A program made the translations under genes and the position numbers. From Sthenelais limicola (taxonomy: Eukaryota; Annelida; Polychaeta; Phyllodocida; Sigalionidae), in assembly GCA_942159475.1 (NCBI GenBank), contig OW804096.1:15524906-15588905 (forward strand): a DNA stretch of 64,000 nt, in the 5' to 3' direction. The notes beneath the pieces are model-generated. The model was given only the letters and a program-made list of their open reading frames with translations. It had not been told where the DNA came from and did no database searches. The first letter of the stretch is position 1. Each line of letters begins with the position of its first letter. Below are positions 10,156-21,280 of this stretch, piece by piece.

Positions 10156-10486
10156 AATACACAGCATCCCACTCACTAGAGCTGGGTATCGACCACCTTG
10201 TCAAATCTCATGATAAACAAGTAGCATGGGCTTTAATCTTTGAAAATTATTTAGTTATTTAGTATTATTTTTCATCCCAGCCAAACATGATCAAATCGTG
10301 GAATAAGCAATTCAAACAAACGAAAACCAATTTTGTCTTCACTCGACGAGAGCTTGCTGGGCAGTGACGATCCTTTTGTTTGTGTGTTGCGTCTTTTGTT
10401 GTATAAAACTACTCATTTATTTACTTAAACGCCATATATTCAAACTCTTTATTAAATTTATAGGGGCCACCTTTAAGGCCTTGACT

Positions 10487-12865
10487 TTTTTTTTTTTTTT
10501 TAATGATTTTATTTATCCAGCTTCTCAAGACAAAATATGCACGATACAGTCGAGAACAGGTAACACAATATAAGTCTGTGGCGTTCTACCTGCTGCTGCA
10601 GTCTACTTCGATTAACATATGTGGATAGAAAAAAAAAATATACTACGTTTACTAGTGAATACAATATAATACAATACAGAACAATGCAATACATGGAAGT
10701 AATTGAAAGCTACAAGTTGATACAATATATTACAGTATAATACTTGGACAAAATACTACATTATCTGGAGAATTAGCTGATACGATATAATGCAGTACGG
10801 TGTAGTACATAAGAGTCATTGAAGTTTCGAAGTTGATACTATATACTACAGAACAATGCTAGGTAATAAACAGTACCTCAAATCAGTGTGCAAATGCAAG
10901 AAAATATTAGACAGAAATGACTAGGGTTTCAGCGATTAAATACAGTATTTAGAGGGGTGATAATTGCCTATAGTTGAGTCACCTCAACGGCCTGATTTCA
11001 GGATTTGTAGGGCTTTTGTTTTAAATGATCGGGGGTCATGTTCATTTTTTACTGATTTGGGCAGCTCATTCCAGAGGGTGCCTCCTGAGTAGGCAGGTGC
11101 ACGTCTGCACGCCTCTCTTTTCGGGCGAGGAATGGGGAGGTTATAGATGGAGGAGGCCCTAGTGTCCCGGGTTATGTTAGGGGTAGGTGGGTTTGGTGGG
11201 GCCCGCTGTGGGCCCTCCTGTGCATTAGGAGGAGGAGTTGGAGGGTGCGTCTAGTTTGTAGAGGGAGGAGGTTGTTTTGGGACATAATTTCATCGACATT
11301 GCTTGTTCTCCTAGATAGGGAGGCAATGCGGACAGCTCTTCTGAGGGTTCTTTCTAGTTTAGCCTTGGATGTGGCATTTGCCATGTCTAGAAAGCAGGAA
11401 TTGAATTCGAGGTGTGGGAGGATCATGGTTTTTAGTATCCTGAAGGCTATGTTATGTGAGAGGAAGGGTCTGATTTTTGCAAAGGTGGCAATAGCAGCAT
11501 TTGTGTTCCTGAGGGTTAGTTTGATTTGAGGGGTGATACTTAGACGGTCGTCAATTGTGGACCCTAAATACTTAAATTCATTGACTACGGCAATTGGGGT
11601 GCCATTGATGGCAAATTGTAGAGGGTCAATGACTGGTGGGGTACTGGGTTTCAGGGGAGGGAATAGTACCATGACTTTGGTCTTATTAGCATTAATCGTC
11701 AGTTTGTTAATTCCGCACCAGTTTGCTAGGTGCGGAATTGACGCATTGAGGGCCTTGGCGGCGTCGTTGATGTCTGGGGCTGACGTGTAGAGGACAGTAT
11801 CGTCAGCATAGAGTTGACAGGAGATAGGAGAGGGGTTAGTGGAGGTGATATAGGAGGGGAGAGAATTTATATAGAGGTTGAATAGAAGCGGGCCCAAGAT
11901 GGACCCCTGAGGGACGCCTGTGGAGAGAGAGGCTTGGGGGGATATGGTGTCCCCAATTTTGGTTTTTTGCGACCTTCCTTCAAGATAGCTTGAGTACCAT
12001 AAAATAGTCTCATGATGGAAGTTAATGGCTGAGAGTTTGTTGGTCAGAATTGAGTGGTCTATTGTATCGAAGGCTTTTTTCATATCGATAAAAAGGGCTA
12101 TTGTTGGTTGTTTATTGTTACAGTTATTGGTGATGTCATCGATAATTTCTGATAAAGCTATTTGGGTTGATCTACCTGTGCGGAAGCCATGTTGTTTGTG
12201 GTGTAAAAGGCCGAAAGTTTCGAGGTGGTCATAGGTTTGTGAATGTACAATGCGTTCTAGGACTTTACCTGGGACAGGTAGGAGGGAGATTGGTCTGAGG
12301 TCGGAAGGGGAATGTGGTGATTTCACTTTTGGAAGAGGGATAACTGTTGCTAGTTTCCAGGCTTTTGGGAAGGTCGCAGTTTCAATGGAGGTGGAGAAAA
12401 GGTGGGTGAATTGTGGCAGCAGGACTTGCATGGCAATTTTGAGCAGTCTGGTGTTCAGGTTTGAGATGCCGGAGGGTTTTTTGATATCCAGGCTATTGAT
12501 AATTTCGGCCACTTCCTGAGCAGGGATGGGTTTTAGTCTGAATGAGGGAGCCGTATTTTGCGTAGAAGGGTGAGTGTCAGGCGGGGTGCCAGGTGGAGGG
12601 TTTGGGATGGCGCTAGCTAATTGCGGGCCGATATTGGCGAAAAAGGAGTTCACATGCGAGGGGAGGTCGTGAGATTTGACTCCAGGTAGTGAGAACAGAG
12701 CCTTACTCTTCTTATTTGGTAGGAGTTTTTTCATTTCGAACCAGAATTTAGACGGGTCACTAGCATGGTTATCGAGATAGGTTGAAATGTAGTGCTTTCT
12801 GGAAGATCTAATTAGGGAGTTAACCTTAAGGTGGATCGTTCTCCTATGTCTTTGAAAACAATAGT
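10487..12865 (-). mobile_element. 5'-truncated LINE C (CR1/L2-like)
   Basis: A minus-strand non-LTR retrotransposon. A T-run at 10487-10501 is the poly(A)-like tail seen on the plus strand. About 670 bp of 3' UTR rich in ACAATA/ATACA runs precedes the RT-coding region (11172-12860). Similarity stops near 12865, so the endonuclease domain and ORF1 are missing, as is usual for 5'-truncated LINE insertions. The element shares a 12-mer, GCACGATACAGT (10539-10550), with the 3' UTR of LINE A. Confidence 0.75.
11172..12860 (-). pseudogene. LINE C ORF2 reverse transcriptase (5'-truncated)
   Basis: The frame is open from about 12860 with no in-frame start needed: IHLKVNSLIRSSRKHYIST, then FWFEMKKLLPNKKS. 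RT blocks follow in order: SDLRPISLLPVPGKVLERI, KQHGFRTGRSTQ, ALFIDMKKAFDTIDHSIL, GVPQGSILGPLLFNLYIN, CQLYADDTVLYTS (catalytic YADD) and FKYLGSTID (thumb side). The C-terminal helical region ends HRRAHSGPHQTHLPLT. No stop interrupts about 560 codons, so decay is modest, but with no endonuclease it cannot act alone. The family is Jockey/CR1/L2-like by motif; the exact clade needs a tree. Confidence 0.88.
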
Positions 12866-13345
12866 ATGTCCAGAAGGGCGTGAAATCCTCCTTCTTACTA
12901 ACGATTTAGACCCCCCAATTTGACCAAAAAGACGCCTTGTGACAATGGGAATAATATCTAGCGTTTCCTATGGTAATATGACAATAAAAATTACAACAAA
13001 AATCACAAATTCCATAATCGCGATACGTAAATTTAGATGAATTCTCCGGATCCTCTTTTAATATCTTAAGTAGATAATACACACATTAATTGCCGAAAAA
13101 AGTATCCGAAGGAACAATTGATGATGAAAAATGTTGAAAAGTTAGTCTTAAGTTTGAAAATTATTTTGTTATGCCTACAGACATGGAGAGTCTTGTTCCA
13201 TCGATCTCCATTTAAATGTTTGATTTGTTATTACTCTGGTGCTCTACCCAAGCTGAAAGTAAACACATGCAAGTTTTATTGAAGCTGTGAATTAATCACT
13301 GCGGTAAATTTCCCCCAGGGACTCTTTCATTGTATTCAGGCAATA
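12866..13345. other. Unassigned spacer
   Basis: No gene or repeat recognised. Confidence 0.4.
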
Positions 13346-13570
13346 TGGGTCATATTTTCAGAAAATGCACAATCTACAGTTCTACACATCCATCAAACTT
13401 TGATAAATTAGAGTGAAAGTTGATAAATAATAGGTATATTCTGTATTGTATTCATTCACTAATTCGAGTATGTTCGGCATTGCATTGATTCTAGAAATCT
13501 GTTTGGTTATGTTTAACTGAATTTTGAACCTGATTTATGTATTAGATCTGGGTTATTTGATAGGATTTCC
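13346..13570 (+). mobile_element. MITE family M2, copy d (right end missing)
   Basis: Left end TGGGTCATATTTTCAGAAAA; the body includes CGGCATTGCATTGATTCTAG. It stops after GGGTTATTTGATAGG, before the right inverted repeat. Confidence 0.65.
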
Positions 13571-14033
13571 TCTCTTTATCTACAACTCTAAATATTACAC
13601 AGGCCGCTCTGTGATTTGATTTGAACAATATTTCATTCAAGAAGACATATATATATTTCGTAGTCATGTGATGTTCTCAGTATAGCCAGATTTTATCTTC
13701 ATTTAAACTAAAATATTACCTTCATTCAAAAACAAATTTTAAATTACAAATTAAAATTTTATTTTACCTCAGAGTGTATCGACGCTAAAGTTATCTTATA
13801 TTAGCCATAAATACAATAAAATAAACAATACCAGTGTTTTAAGGCGAAAACAAGAGAAAGAAAAAAAGTAAATTACCAACAAAGAAACAACAGCAAGTAT
13901 TAAAAACGAATTACCCACGTCGTGCTCTTACATGAACACCATTGGTTATTCAACTGACATTAGAATTATTGCCACATATTTGCGGGTCAATATTCCCAAT
14001 AAAGATTATTTCAACCTATCAAATATCGCATAT
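13571..14033. other. Unassigned spacer
   Basis: AT-rich, nothing recognised. Confidence 0.4.
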
Positions 14034-14241
14034 TGGTGAAATCACCTGAAAATGTACAATTTGTCTTCACCAATCCACTCAAATAACCCAAATATAAGAC
14101 ATACATACAGTTCAACCTAACCAAACAGATTGCTAGAATCAATGCAATGCCGAATATACTCGAATTTACCAAGTATTGACAACATTGCAACCTAATAGCT
14201 GATTTTACTAATGTACATCTTCTGAAATTCTGACCCATATT
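14034..14241 (-). mobile_element. MITE family M2, copy e
   Basis: Reverse orientation. Left TGAAATCACCTGAAAATGTA, right ACATCTTCTGAAATTCTGAC. A diverged copy with a shortened body. Confidence 0.65.
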
Positions 14242-14429
14242 CTGTAAAATAGACTGTCCTTGTACACACTCATGTCCTTTATTATTTATTATATTATTGG
14301 TTGCCATTTGTTTCGCTAAATAAATAAATAACAGCTCCACTCCCACTTTCTCGTCTAATGATCAATTATGCAAGATTTAATAATGAGGCAGCTGGGGTTG
14401 TCATGGTTACTGCCTATATTTACAATACA

Positions 14430-14667
14430 TGGGTCAGATTTTCGGAAAATGTACAATTGGCAGCTGTACACATTTAGTAAATTCTGCTAAATTAGGGTGC
14501 CACTTGGTCAAATACTAGGTAAATTCGGGTATATTCGGCATTGCATTGATTCTAGCAATCTGTCTGGTTAGGTTGAACTGTATTTTGAACTTTATTTTTG
14601 TCTTAAATATGAGTTATTTGAGAAGATTGGTGAAGGCCAATTGTACATTTTCTGAAGATCTGACCCA
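14430..14667 (+). mobile_element. MITE family M2, copy f
   Basis: TGGGTCAGATTTTCGGAAAA to ATTTTCTGAAGATCTGACCC, 238 bp, full length. Confidence 0.8.
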
Positions 14668-14708
14668 CATAGTAACAGGCGAGGCAGTGGTAACATCTAC
14701 AATTATTA

Positions 14709-15060
14709 TGATGTGTCATAGGAAAATCAGTCACAAGTTGCAATTGATATATGGGTCAGATTTTCAGAAAATGTACAATTCAACTTCGCCAATCTTCTCT
14801 AATAACCCACATTTCAGACGAAAATAAAGCTCAAAATACAGTTCAACCTAACCAAACAGATTGCTAGAATCGACCAATGCAAAGCCGAATATACTCGAAT
14901 TTACCTAGTATTGACCAAATTGCAGCCTAATTTAGCAGAATTTACTAAATGTGTACAGCTGCCAATTGTACATTTTCTGAAAATCTGACCCATACTATTT
15001 GAAAAGATGAGATCAAACGGAGTCCAATGAAAAAACATCAATTATGCTTCTTTTCCCTGT
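14709..15060. mobile_element. M1 MITE interrupted by M2 copy g (14752-14992)
   Basis: The M1 left end GATGTGTCATAGGAAAATCA and body to about 14751 resume at 14993 with CTATTTGAAAAGATGAGATC, which is internal M1 sequence. In between is a full M2 element in reverse orientation with ends TGGGTCAGATTTTCAGAAAA and ATTTTCTGAAAATCTGACCC. This shows M2 was still moving after M1 arrived. Confidence 0.75.
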
Positions 15061-15410
15061 AAAACATCACAATTTCGGTGACATTCATTTGTTTACAGTA
15101 TAATCTTTACTAAAGGACTAATGGCTAACATTGACGGGCTGCTGCTGGTGCACTGTTTGGTGCTTTATCCCTCTGCTTTAATTGTTTCAATATATAATCC
15201 ACTTACAATCTCTACTATTGACAACTTTAATATTCTACCACCATTTCCACCACCTCCCACCTAAGGTAGATATGAAAATATGAATTCGTATTTCGAAGGC
15301 ATGTGTTAAACTAGGTCATATTAATAAATTATAATTGTTGTACATTTCCTGATGGTTGGACCCATAAATTACTAAAAGGAATCGATCGATATAACCGTTG
15401 CCGCACATAT

Positions 15411-15592
15411 ATGGGTCAGATTTTCAGATTGGCAGTATAGGTAAATTCGAGTATATATTCGGCATTGCATTGATTCTAGCAGTCTGTTAGGTTAGGTTGA
15501 ACTGTATTTTGAACTTTATTTCCGTCTGAAATTTGGGTTATTAGAGAGGATTGGTAAAGGTGAATTGTACATTTTCTGGCGACTTCACCCTA
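15411..15592 (+). mobile_element. MITE family M2, copy h, internally deleted
   Basis: Starts TGGGTCAGATTTTCAG, then jumps directly to the middle of the family body (GGTAAATTCGAGTATA). It ends with a diverged right repeat, ACATTTTCTGGCGACTTCAC. Confidence 0.7.
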
Positions 15593-15701
15593 GTAATTGT
15601 ATGAAATAAAGGCCAGTCTCTGTCTTCAATTTAGCTTGCTTTTGTTATGAACTTAGTGCACTCGACTAGGCTCTACTCGTTCTAATTGTTATATAGTTAA
15701 C

Positions 15702-15938
15702 GGGGTCAGATTTTCAGAAAATGTACAATTCACCTTCACCAATCTTCTCAAATAACCCGAATTTCAGACCATAATAACGTTCATAATACACTTCAACCTA
15801 ACCAAACAGATTGCTAGAATCAATGCAATGCCGAATATACTCGAATTTACCTAGTATTGACCAAATTGGAGCCTAATTTAGCAGATTTTACTAAATGTAT
15901 ACAGCTGCCAATTGTACATTTTCTGAAAATCTGACCCA
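15702..15938 (-). mobile_element. MITE family M2, copy i
   Basis: Reverse-oriented full copy, GGGTCAGATTTTCAGAAAAT to ATTTTCTGAAAATCTGACCC. Confidence 0.8.
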
Positions 15939-16683
15939 ACTACTGCTGTTATAACTGCTGTTGCCATGTCTCTCAAACCCGCCCCCACAACAGCCACTCA
16001 AACCTAAACCTGACAAACACTAAACAAACACTAAACAAACACTAAATCTGCTCTCACGCATATCTGATGGAAATGGTTTATCAATGATGAGCATCATCCA
16101 TCATCCAGCATTTTGTGTTGGCCATTCAATATTTGCCTTGCTGTGGGAGCAGTCTAGCATCTCTCTAGCTTCAACTCTAGCATCTCTCTAGCTTCATTAT
16201 AATTTGGATACGGGATTGACTTTTCATATAGGTAGGGACTTTTAATTCACATTAATGACACACTTCTACTAGTCATACTGAACTGAATTGTAGTATTTTT
16301 GATGTTTTTATTACTTAATACAGCTGTTTGTACATTTTTTATGATTGATATGGAGAAATCTTTGTTTGTCAATATAAAACTTTGACAATGATATACTTCC
16401 TTGAGCCCAAACATGGAGGAATAATTGACTAATATAGTAGGTGTCGTCGAACGTCCATTTCGCTAATATAGAAACTGTAATATTACTGCTTAAATGATTT
16501 AAACTTGTACTACCTTTGTTTACCATTTATTAAATTGATTTTTTCCATTGAGTATCATGAGATGATCATGTACCATGAAAATGTGCTCAATACAATTTCT
16601 TTAAAAAAAATTCTCCCCATGGGTATTCCTGTCTTTTTTTCTTGTGGGAATCCCTTTTTTTGGTATTTTTTCTATCACTATGT
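15939..16683. other. Unassigned spacer
   Basis: Contains short direct repeats (AAACACTAAAC three times near 16017; AGCATCTCTCTAGCTTCA twice near 16160). No gene recognised. Confidence 0.4.
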
Positions 16684-16860
16684 ATGATGTGTTACGAGAA
16701 ATGAGTCACAAGTCGCAAAAAAATGGATTCTGAGACATCGTCATATGTTAAAAGATGAGATCAAGCCGATTCCAATGATGGCAAACATTAAGGACATTTC
16801 AGAAGTTTTACTATATTTTATGTTTGAAAAAAGGATTGCAATATTTCTGGGTGGGTTATT
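16684..16860 (+). mobile_element. MITE family M1, fragment e
   Basis: Left end TGATGTGTTACGAGAAATGA, then M1 body (GATCAAGCCGATTCCAATGA) to about 16860, with no right terminus. Confidence 0.6.
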
Positions 16861-17287
16861 TTCACTATTTTAGTGCATCAACCTTAGTGCATGAAAATAA
16901 ATGCAGCGCGAAAAGTATAATTATTGCATGAGCAAGGAGTGTAGTCGATAGGTAGGGGAGTTGCATAGCCGCCATTTTGAATCTTGAGCATGGAATTATG
17001 GGACTAATGGTACAGTCTAAAATATATAAAAACATGCTGTGTTCAGCATGGACTATTTATCAATGTTCATCACCAATATCCATGTGTTTTACATGTTTCC
17101 ATAGCACTTGACTTCATCTTTCCCATCATGCATTTGGCTTTCATTAATCATCTATACAAGCTGTAATATTGGTGAAAACAATTTTGCAATTTTTGATAAA
17201 AAATATTGCCAAATATTTGTATGTCAGACTTGAACTGAATCTGTCCCAGCATGCACTGTGACAGCGCAGTGAGACATGCAACTCCCC

Positions 17288-17454
17288 TATTTGGCCAATA
17301 CTCGGTAAATTCCAGTATATTCGGCATTGCATTGGTTCTAGCAATCTGTTTGCTTAGGTTGAACTGTAGTTTTGATGTTATTTTCGTCTGAAAATTTGGG
17401 TTATTTGAGAGAATTGGTGAAGGTAAATTGTACATTTTCTGAGAATTTGACCCA
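17288..17454 (+). mobile_element. MITE family M2, fragment j
   Basis: Right two-thirds of M2 (GGCCAATACTCGGTAAATTC to ATTTTCTGAGAATTTGACCC); the left end is missing. It lies 260 bp upstream of the lengsin-like copy 1 start codon, in the presumed promoter or 5' UTR region. Confidence 0.65.
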
Positions 17455-17715
17455 TATAGGCCTATATATCATACAGTCGTACATTTTTTTTGTATTTCGT
17501 GGCACATTTTACTAGGTGATACATTTCATTTTATGAAACATTACTGATACAAATGCAATTTGAGTAATATAACTACTAACTAGAAGTACAATTTATCAAA
17601 GTATTTAAAACAGTATCTTTTAGCCTGGCTGAACCTAATAAATGTATACTTATATATTGCAGTGAGGCCTGAATCTCATGCTGTTGATATATTTCCAAGA
17701 GAATAAGAAATAAAA

Positions 17716-17893
17716 ATGGAGAAACAGCAACAACAGAACATGGAGAGCAAGGATGTGGTGGCAATGGGGGAAGATGTGAACTTTGAAATGATCCGATTCG
17801 TGATAAGTGATCTCAATGCCCTGAATAGGGTCATGCTCTTGCCAAAGAGCACATACCTCAGGTCTTTACAAGGAAGGCTAGAATGGGGCGGAG
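17716..17893 (+). CDS. Lengsin-like (glutamine synthetase-fold) protein copy 1, coding exon 1
   Basis: ATG at 17716 opens MEKQQQQNMESKDVVAMG, then EDVNFEMIRFVISDLNALNR and VMLLPKSTYLRSLQG. This is the start of the GS N-terminal beta-grasp domain (F.R....D..G..R...LP). The frame reaches GGAG|GTGAGTA, a strong donor at 17893/17894, in the phase required by exon 2. The last six residues (RLEWGG) differ from copy 2 (SLEQTK) although flanking residues are nearly identical, so the exon end has diverged quickly. TATTGCAG at about 17655 could be an acceptor for a 5' UTR exon. Confidence 0.85.
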
Positions 17894-18530
17894 GTGAGTA
17901 CACATTTTAAGAGGAAAGCCCAGTTCAGGTGAAGTGTCTTTATTTTTTTTTAATTTTTTTTTTAAGAAACGTTTATTAATCGATACACAAAATAATATGA
18001 CAATATACACTCTATTCTTGCAGAGTACAATGACATGTGTATAATTGGTAGGAAATGAGCCTCAGTTTTAACCATTTGAATGGTTAAATCTGGTTGAGTG
18101 GCTATTACCTTTGGGTTCTATAAACTATAAATTTAATTGTGCTTGTTCTCTGCACAGCTTCTATTTAAGGACTATGACAGAGATCTAACTGTTTTCTCAA
18201 AGTATTGTCCTAGATATTTTTTCATGTGGATAGAAATTTCAATCCCCCCACCTGAATTTAAAAAGCAATGAATATTAATTGAATGCCTATTAGAATTGAA
18301 GATGTCAATAATCAAGATCCTGGTAAAGTAGTTTTTCTGAGGCTTGGGTGTTTTTCTTAATTTTGGCAGCACCCTTCTCCCCACTTTCAAGTCATAATTT
18401 GAGTGAATTAGGTAGGATCTGCTTTGTCGTAATAGCTGAGAATGTAGAGGTCTATAAAATAGGATGTAGCTATATTAATTTCATGGTTTAAATGAATGCA
18501 TATCAGTTCACTCTCATTCCAAAATTGCAG

Positions 18531-18660
18531 CTTTACTAGGAGATACACTAGATGGTGGGAGACCCATATTAGATGATGCAACAATGGACAACCATGGTAA
18601 CTTTATAGCTGTTCCTGACCCCAGTACATTACACACCTATTTTACCAAATCCACAACCAG
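18531..18660 (+). CDS. Lengsin-like protein copy 1, coding exon 2
   Basis: Acceptor AAAATTGCAG and donor ACCAG|GTAGGTG bound a 130-bp exon. It encodes LLGDTLDGGRPILDDATMDN, then HGNFIAVPDPSTLHTYFTKS. D..GNF..VPD.ST corresponds to the second strand pair of the GS N domain (D..LVPD..T in the family). Phases on both sides match exons 1 and 3, and the homologous exon in copy 2 (51228-51357) has the same length. Confidence 0.88.
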
Positions 18661-19046
18661 GTAGGTGATACTTTTGTCATAATCTAGCCTTGTATGACTA
18701 CGTAACAAGGCATAACCTTAATTACTAGTGAAGAATGATGGTATGTTCTTTACAAAATGATTTATGAATATGAATGAGTACTTATCATTATGATAATAAA
18801 GGTAAAAGTTTAATTAATTCTTTAATATTATGTCAACCTTACGTTGGCTAGTACTTCAATCATGTTCCAGAACTATCATGTATATTGCATCATCAATGAT
18901 TCAAACCATTCTTGATCAATTGCATCATCAATGACCCGGATCTGTCTTCTGGAAATACATAATACACATGATAGACCTAGATATTACTAGAACATTCTAA
19001 ATGTTGCATGAATGTTGCTTGCATGCAACACTATAATAACTATGAT

Positions 19047-19153
19047 AGGATGTAACGAAGTTGGTTTCTGACTTACGATGCCCAATGGTCGAAAAAAATG
19101 AGTGGGCATCATATACCGGTACAGTAAGTCAGAAACTAACTGAGTTACTTCCT
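19047..19153. repeat. Inverted repeat in intron 2 of lengsin-like copy 1
   Basis: Arms of about 30 bp: AGGATGTAACGAAGTTGGTT...CTGACTTAC and GTAAGTCAGAAACTAACTG...GTTACTTCCT. An inner stem ATGCCCA/TGGGCAT follows. Absent from the much shorter corresponding intron of copy 2 (210 bp against 1.1 kb), so it came in after the duplication or was lost there. Confidence 0.65.
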
Positions 19154-19754
19154 ATTTTTATACCACGATCTCATATCATAAAATAAAATGAATAAACAAA
19201 CTATTTATTTACCTCGCTTCGCTCCACTGACCTGCCATCTTGATTTTTAATACCAAAGCGCTAGACAAGCCTATAACTGATTGGCTGAGCAATGAGCAAG
19301 CCTAATGTCAACCAATAAGAATGCTTCTTAGACTTAAGCTAAAAAAAAGGGTCATATTTTCGCCTGTGGATTCATTCAACAATACACAATGGCATGTATC
19401 CACTCATTTGCAGTGTGTACAACCCCTGATCGGGGTATAATTCACATGGACCCATGTTCATTACTCAGTCATCTACAATAAACCACATAATCATCATGTG
19501 CAACTTCTCAATTCTTCATACCTATCACTTTAGCACTAACTACACATTTCAATTACAATCCATGAAGGTTGCTACCCACATTCATCATTTAATTTAATTC
19601 TCTGCCTAGAAGACAACATTTTGTCATCTTTAATATTGAAATATTCAATTACAATGCACCAAATGAAGCTAATAATTGCAAGACGAGAAGATCCTAGTAA
19701 GATGAGTACATGAAAAAGGTGAAGCATGCTTAATTCCCATTGTATTTGTTTCAG

Positions 19755-20793
19755 TGGCCACATTGGACAAGTGTTAGGAGAAGTATACTGGGACATCAAC
19801 ACTCCAGTAGAACCTTGCCCACGACATTTGGCAAAACGTCAAATCAGCTGTTTAGAAACAATGGGCTACATATTCAAAGCAGGTCTTGAGATTGAATGTA
19901 CACTTCTAGACAAAGAAACTAATCTTCCCCTTTTCCCTGATAGTCTTGGTCACCTTTCTGGCCCCTTAGAGCTGCTAACAGACTGGTTCCTTAAGATGAA
20001 TCAAGTTCTCAGCGATGCTATGGTTCCTGTGAACAAGATGCATACTGAAGAGACACCTGGTCAGGTTGAAATTGTAACTGATCCTGTTCTTGGTATCAAG
20101 TCAGCTGATGATATTATAATCACAAAGGAACTGATGAGAGCAGTATCAACCAGCATGGGATACAATATTTCCTTCTTCACTAGAGACTTTGCTGCAAACT
20201 ATGTGAACCAAGTGCATTGGAATTTCTCGATCTTAGAGAAAACAACAGGGAAAGAAATGTTCACTGACGATGAAAGAATCTCTGATGGCAGACTGTCTGC
20301 TTTTGCTAAGCATTGGATTGCTGGAATGGTCACTCATGCACCTGCCCTAAAAGCTTTATCCTGCCCTACCACTAACTGCTACAACAACACTGAGTCTGAC
20401 TATGTGTATAAGAGCTACTCTTGGGGCATAGACACCAGGTTTGCTGCTTTGCGCATCAAGAATAAAGGCTCAGTGTACATGGAGAACAGAATACCAACCA
20501 GCTTCTCCAATCCATACATTGTGCTTGCTGCAACTATTGCGGCCGGTGTGGATGGAGTAGTAAGGAAGCTGTCCTGTCCTGAACCCTGCTCTCCTGATGC
20601 TCCAGATCTCCCTAAGACGCTGCAGGAAGGCATAGAGGCACTGAAGTCTGACAAGGTTTTAGTTGACGCCCTCGGTGAGAAGTTTGTACATTGGTTCAGT
20701 TGTCTGAGGCAGGCTGATGTGGATGCTGTTCAACATATTGACAATCCAGATGAACGGTTGAAGGTAGAATTAACCAGATATGCCAGGATTTAG
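19755..20793 (+). CDS. Lengsin-like protein copy 1, last exon (GS catalytic fold)
   Basis: Acceptor TTTGTTTCAG, then GHIGQVLGEVYWDINTPVEP and CPRHLAKRQ. GS motifs follow in order: GLEIECTLL (metal-site E.E), EETPGQVEI (E..PGQ.E), QVHWNFS at the G.H.H.S position, FAKHWIAGMVTHAPALKAL, CPTTNCY, DTRFAALRI (N-R-S-A-.-.-R-I position, both Arg kept), and ENRIPTSFSNPYIVLAATIA. It ends LTRYARI. The assembled protein is 448 residues. The second His of the HxH motif is Asn, and the glycine-rich lead-in is lost, so normal glutamine synthesis is doubtful. That fits lengsin, an animal GS-fold protein without known GS activity. A GS-like ligase on another substrate is possible. Confidence 0.9.
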
Positions 20794-21280
20794 ATGTGTT
20801 TTTACAAAGTAAATGACCAATATTCAGGGTCTGCTAGTGCAGTGTTTGGTGTAGAGTCTTCTGGCCAAGGTGATGAATAATGCACAAACAGTGCACCAGC
20901 AGGCCCAAAATGGTGGTTATGAATCCTTTTAGTCCCTGGCTATGGTGGTTATAGCCCCAAGACTGTAAGAAAGACTTTAGACAGCATGCGCATGATTTTT
21001 GGTTTACAAATGGGACTTGCTTGAAAGAAATATATTTTTATCCCTGAAGAGTACGCAAGCTAACTGAACCATTGCTTTCCTTGTGTGTGAGTACTGGGCT
21101 CTGACAGGTTGAAGATGACTGTGACTTCATATAGTTAATAAATAAGAGTGTGTAGGTGACAAGTTAAAGTTTGTTGTTAAGTTGTTTCGTTCACCATTGC
21201 ACCAGTTTGAACGAAATATGACTCAATAATGTAAGCAAAAAACCTTTTCCATACACACACCGTTAAGACCGTGACTCAAA
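20794..21280 (+). other. 3' UTR of lengsin-like copy 1, with a conserved hairpin
   Basis: Nearly identical to 52595-53060 downstream of copy 2, so it was inside the duplicated segment. A stem is formed by CTGCTAGTGCAGTGTTTG (20831-20848) and CAAACAGTGCACCAGCAG (20885-20902), and is conserved in copy 2. An AATAAA occurs near 21137 (TTAATAAATAAG) but is lost in copy 2. Confidence 0.6.

Noticed and set aside
12250..12519. Plus-strand frames opposite LINE C
   Set aside because: Antisense shadows of the RT coding region.
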